DNA of 7,775 bases from Candidatus Njordarchaeota archaeon (lineage in GTDB: Archaea > Asgardarchaeota > Njordarchaeia > Njordarchaeales > Njordarchaeaceae), in assembly GCA_029856055.1 (NCBI GenBank), contig JAHQWF010000083.1, forward strand, positions 1 to 7,775, given 5' to 3'. The notes below the pieces were generated by a model. It saw only the letters and a list, made by a program, of their open reading frames with translations, had not been told where the DNA came from and made no database searches. Each line of letters opens with the position of its first letter. Positions within the stretch are counted from its first letter, which is position 1. Positions 6,537 to 7,775 of the stretch are shown in pieces. The position numbers were made by a program, and so were the translations under genes.

Positions 6537-7031
6537 ATTTGAAAAGTTCTTATGAGGGCTTATTTTTAATTCATTAAATGCCTTAATAAATATATCAGGA
6601 TGGGGTTTTCCTCTCTCAACGACGTCACCAGGTATAATTATGTCGAAGTAATTCCTTAACTTAAAGTAATCTAAAACTATGTATATGGCGTGGGAGGGTG
6701 TTGAAGAAGCTAACCCCAGTTTTAAACCCATGTTTTTAAGTGATTTAAGAGTGAGTAAAACATCATTAAATAACTTAATACGTCCTTCCTTTAATAGCTT
6801 AAAATAAACTTTATCTTTTATTGCCCTAAATTTACTATATTTCTTTAACGCATTTTGTCCTAAAAGTCTTTTAACGATTTCATAGCCAGGTAAACCTATT
6901 AAGTCTAAAACATTGTCTAAGTTAACATTATAGCCTAAAGATCTAAATGATTCATACCATGATATAGCATGTGATTTAGCGCTATCTACTAAGGTTCCGT
7001 CAAGATCAAAAACTATTGCAACAATTTTCAT
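6528..7031 (-). CDS. HAD-superfamily phosphatase-like protein, C-terminally truncated
   Basis: This is a haloacid dehalogenase-type hydrolase of the phosphoglycolate phosphatase / beta-phosphoglucomutase group. Motif I is FDLDGTLVDS with nucleophile Asp9 and acid Asp11. An alpha-helical cap spans about 17-85. Motif II is ASST (108-111) and motif III is Lys142 in GKPHPDIF. The family normally continues with motif IV (VGDS..D), whose acidic residues bind Mg2+, followed by 40-60 more residues. Here the frame ends after SPHKNFSNYL, just where motif IV should begin, giving 167 residues against the usual 210-230. No other frame downstream restores it before the exchanger gene begins. The protein is therefore probably inactive, or the gene is a recent relic, although the rest of the frame is intact. 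I prefer the ATG at 7031; an in-frame GTG at 7040 is the alternative. The upstream neighbour is the serine kinase, 65 bases away. Confidence 0.8.
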   Translation of the reverse strand: MKIVAIVFDLDGTLVDSAKSHAISWYESFRSLGYNVNLDNVLDLIGLPGYEIVKRLLGQNALKKYSKFRAIKDKVYFKLLKEGRIKLFNDVLLTLKSLKNMGLKLGLASSTPSHAIYIVLDYFKLRNYFDIIIPGDVVERGKPHPDIFIKAFNELKISPHKNFSNYL

Positions 7032-7049
7032 AAACGCCACTATCTGTTA

Positions 7050-7063
7050 TTATAAGTTTTAAA
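7050..7063 (-). promoter_or_regulatory. Probable TATA box for the HAD gene
   Basis: The minus strand reads GTTTTAAAACTTATAA, holding two overlapping TATA-like elements in the 65-base gap after the serine kinase gene. The expected transcript start falls at about 7027-7034, essentially on the ATG at 7031. No ribosome binding site is visible, so a leaderless transcript is likely. Confidence 0.45.
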
Positions 7064-7096
7064 ACTTAATATAGTTACTACGTGGTACTCTATGAC

Positions 7097-7564
7097 TTAA
7101 GACCTTAAACATAGTTCAGAGATTACTTTGTCAATCACGTGTTTTAGTCGTGCATGTTTAATAAGCTCTTCACAATTTATTCCCATAGCTTCTAAAGGCA
7201 TATTAATATCAGGTATAGGTATTTTAACTATATGTCTTGAGGTTTTAGGAGGTAATTTACGTCCGCTTAGGCCTGCTTTTATGACCATATCCTTTGTTAC
7301 TATCTCACCCTTTCTCCAGGCAGTTACCGTAACAATATCACTATTATAATCTATTAATAATGCCGGTATGCATCTACCACCTAAATATCTTATTACATGA
7401 TATCTATGATGGCCATCTAAAATTATGTAAGTGTTTTTGTCAACAAGAATAGGCTTCTTTAAAACACCATCAGAAACAAACTCTAAAAGCATTTTTATGA
7501 GGTGGTCTGGAATAATTTCCTCATGCTCTTTAAGCATTTCCAGCTTCACTAACTTTACTAACAT
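7097..7564 (-). CDS. serK: SerK-type free L-serine kinase (ParB/Srx fold), compact form
   Basis: The 155-residue protein resembles archaeal SerK, a ParB-like-fold enzyme that phosphorylates free L-serine to O-phosphoserine for cysteine synthesis. Matching landmarks are the LKEHEE segment (about 11-16) with the candidate catalytic Glu, LDGHHRYHV (49-57) for phosphate and nucleotide binding, and PPKTSRH (105-111), a C-terminal signature of SerK. It lacks the helix-turn-helix of chromosome-partitioning ParB, so a DNA-binding role is unlikely. From memory, Thermococcus SerK is about 240 residues and ADP-dependent, while a Staphylothermus enzyme is ATP-dependent; the short middle section here fits the second type better, but donor choice cannot be read from sequence. 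The start is the ATG at 7564; GAGGG lies thirteen bases upstream, a loose spacing, and the frame is closed by a stop further up. The divergent neighbour is a probable PLP enzyme, which supports the cysteine role. Confidence 0.82.
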   Translation of the reverse strand: MLVKLVKLEMLKEHEEIIPDHLIKMLLEFVSDGVLKKPILVDKNTYIILDGHHRYHVIRYLGGRCIPALLIDYNSDIVTVTAWRKGEIVTKDMVIKAGLSGRKLPPKTSRHIVKIPIPDINMPLEAMGINCEELIKHARLKHVIDKVISELCLRS

Positions 7565-7610
7565 CCCAATTGCATAACCCTCACACCAGTAATACTAATG
7601 AGTATCAAGG

Positions 7611-7619
7611 GTATTTAAC
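7611..7619 (-). promoter_or_regulatory. Possible TATA box for serK
   Basis: The minus strand reads GTTAAATAC, about 50 bases ahead of the serK ATG. A start about 26 bases downstream, near 7586, would give a leader of about 22 bases containing GAGGG (7578-7582). Confidence 0.3.
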
Positions 7620-7620
7620 T

Positions 7621-7633
7621 TTAACGCTGTTAA
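7621..7633. repeat. Short inverted repeat between serK and the divergent PLP gene
   Basis: TTAAC-GCT-GTTAA is a perfect inverted repeat with five-base arms, and another TTAAC copy sits just to its left at 7615-7619. It lies between the two divergent promoters, where a regulator could control both genes. The arms are short and AT-rich, so chance is a real possibility. Confidence 0.3.
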
Positions 7634-7643
7634 TATTTATTAA
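7633..7643 (+). promoter_or_regulatory. Possible TATA box for the right-edge PLP gene
   Basis: AATATTTATTA lies about 35-40 bases before the TTG at 7676. A start about 26 bases on, near 7662-7664, would give a leader of around a dozen bases with GGTG at 7666-7669. The sequence is AT-rich throughout, so the exact element is uncertain. Confidence 0.3.
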
Positions 7644-7665
7644 TCACTAAGTGAAACTATAGTAA

Positions 7666-7669
7666 GGTG
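7666..7669 (+). promoter_or_regulatory. Ribosome binding site deciding the TTG start at 7676
   Basis: GGTG lies six bases before the TTG, the same spacing as for purB and the dehydrogenase. The in-frame GTG at 7667 overlaps this site and is therefore less likely to be the start. Confidence 0.5.
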
Positions 7670-7675
7670 TGTGTC

Positions 7676-7775
7676 TTGGAAGTAGGTAAAAACGCTAGGT
7701 TGTTTTACAAGGTGTTTAAAAATATAGATGAGTTAGTTGCGGGTATGTGGCCTACACCATTATATTATCTTAAAG
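7676..7775 (+). CDS. N-terminus of a probable fold-type II PLP enzyme (cysteine synthase-like), cut by the window edge
   Basis: Only 33 codons are present, starting at a TTG with GGTG six bases upstream and staying open to the edge. The peptide ends MWPTPLYYLK. The PTPL motif about 25-30 residues from the start is typical of fold-type II pyridoxal-phosphate enzymes such as cysteine synthase, threonine synthase and TrpB2, just before their Lys-containing substrate segment. The divergent neighbour is serK, whose product O-phosphoserine is the substrate of archaeal O-phosphoserine sulfhydrylase, a fold-type II enzyme. A cysteine-forming enzyme is therefore the best guess. The PLP lysine and substrate loop lie outside the window, so threonine synthase, TrpB2 or another paralogue cannot be excluded. 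Confidence 0.55.
   Translation, partial: MEVGKNARLFYKVFKNIDELVAGMWPTPLYYLK

Noticed and set aside
6528..7031. Calling the HAD protein a phosphoserine phosphatase because it is next to the serine kinase
   Set aside because: The cap and the motif spacing fit the general phosphoglycolate/phosphoglucomutase-like group, the gene has its own promoter, and motif IV is absent. Proximity alone is not enough.
7097..7564. Annotating this as a ParB chromosome-partition protein
   Set aside because: It has only the ParB-like N-terminal fold with no helix-turn-helix, and it carries the PPKTSRH and DGHHR signatures of free serine kinases.
7592..7605. ATACT-AATG-AGTAT inverted repeat upstream of serK
   Set aside because: Short AT-rich arms overlapping the expected transcript start. 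Such matches are frequent by chance in this base composition.

Overview
The window looks like chromosome from an AT-rich hyperthermophilic crenarchaeon, most likely of the Desulfurococcales (my best guess is a relative of Staphylothermus). This is an inference from several signs. Most starts are preceded by GGTG or GAGG(T/G)GATC-type ribosome binding sites matching the archaeal 16S 3' end. TATA boxes sit about 20-30 nt ahead of the expected transcript starts. GTG and TTG starts occur. The gene set is archaeal: a Ras/Rab-like GTPase, a ParB-fold serine kinase and an archaeal purB. I saw no tRNA, rRNA, CRISPR array or insertion sequence.

Layout. Positions 1-2130 (minus strand) hold two surface-sugar genes: a left-handed beta-helix acyltransferase followed by a UDP-N-acetylhexosamine 6-dehydrogenase that runs off the left edge. 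Together they look like part of a pathway making an N-acetylated amino-sugar uronic acid for N-glycans or other surface glycans. Upstream on the same strand (2209-3889) lies a small Ras-like GTPase, then two abutting genes of unknown function: a four-cysteine protein with a charged helical tail, and an all-helical coiled-coil protein. Positions 3987-5363 (plus strand) hold adenylosuccinate lyase (purB), transcribed divergently from the GTPase from what may be a single shared TATA element.

Positions 5375-6499 (minus) encode a divergent member of the Na+/Ca2+ exchanger (CaCA) membrane family, ending 11 bp from the convergent purB. Next (minus) is a HAD-superfamily phosphatase-like gene that stops before motif IV and looks truncated. 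Then comes a compact SerK-type free L-serine kinase. Divergent from it at the right edge is the first 33 codons of a probable fold-type II PLP enzyme. SerK makes O-phosphoserine, and archaeal O-phosphoserine sulfhydrylases are fold-type II PLP enzymes, so the right end is plausibly a cysteine-biosynthesis pair.

The least explained part is the GTPase / four-cysteine protein / coiled-coil protein group, which I offer as the main candidate for an undescribed system. The truncated HAD gene and the altered ion-site residues of the exchanger are the other oddities.
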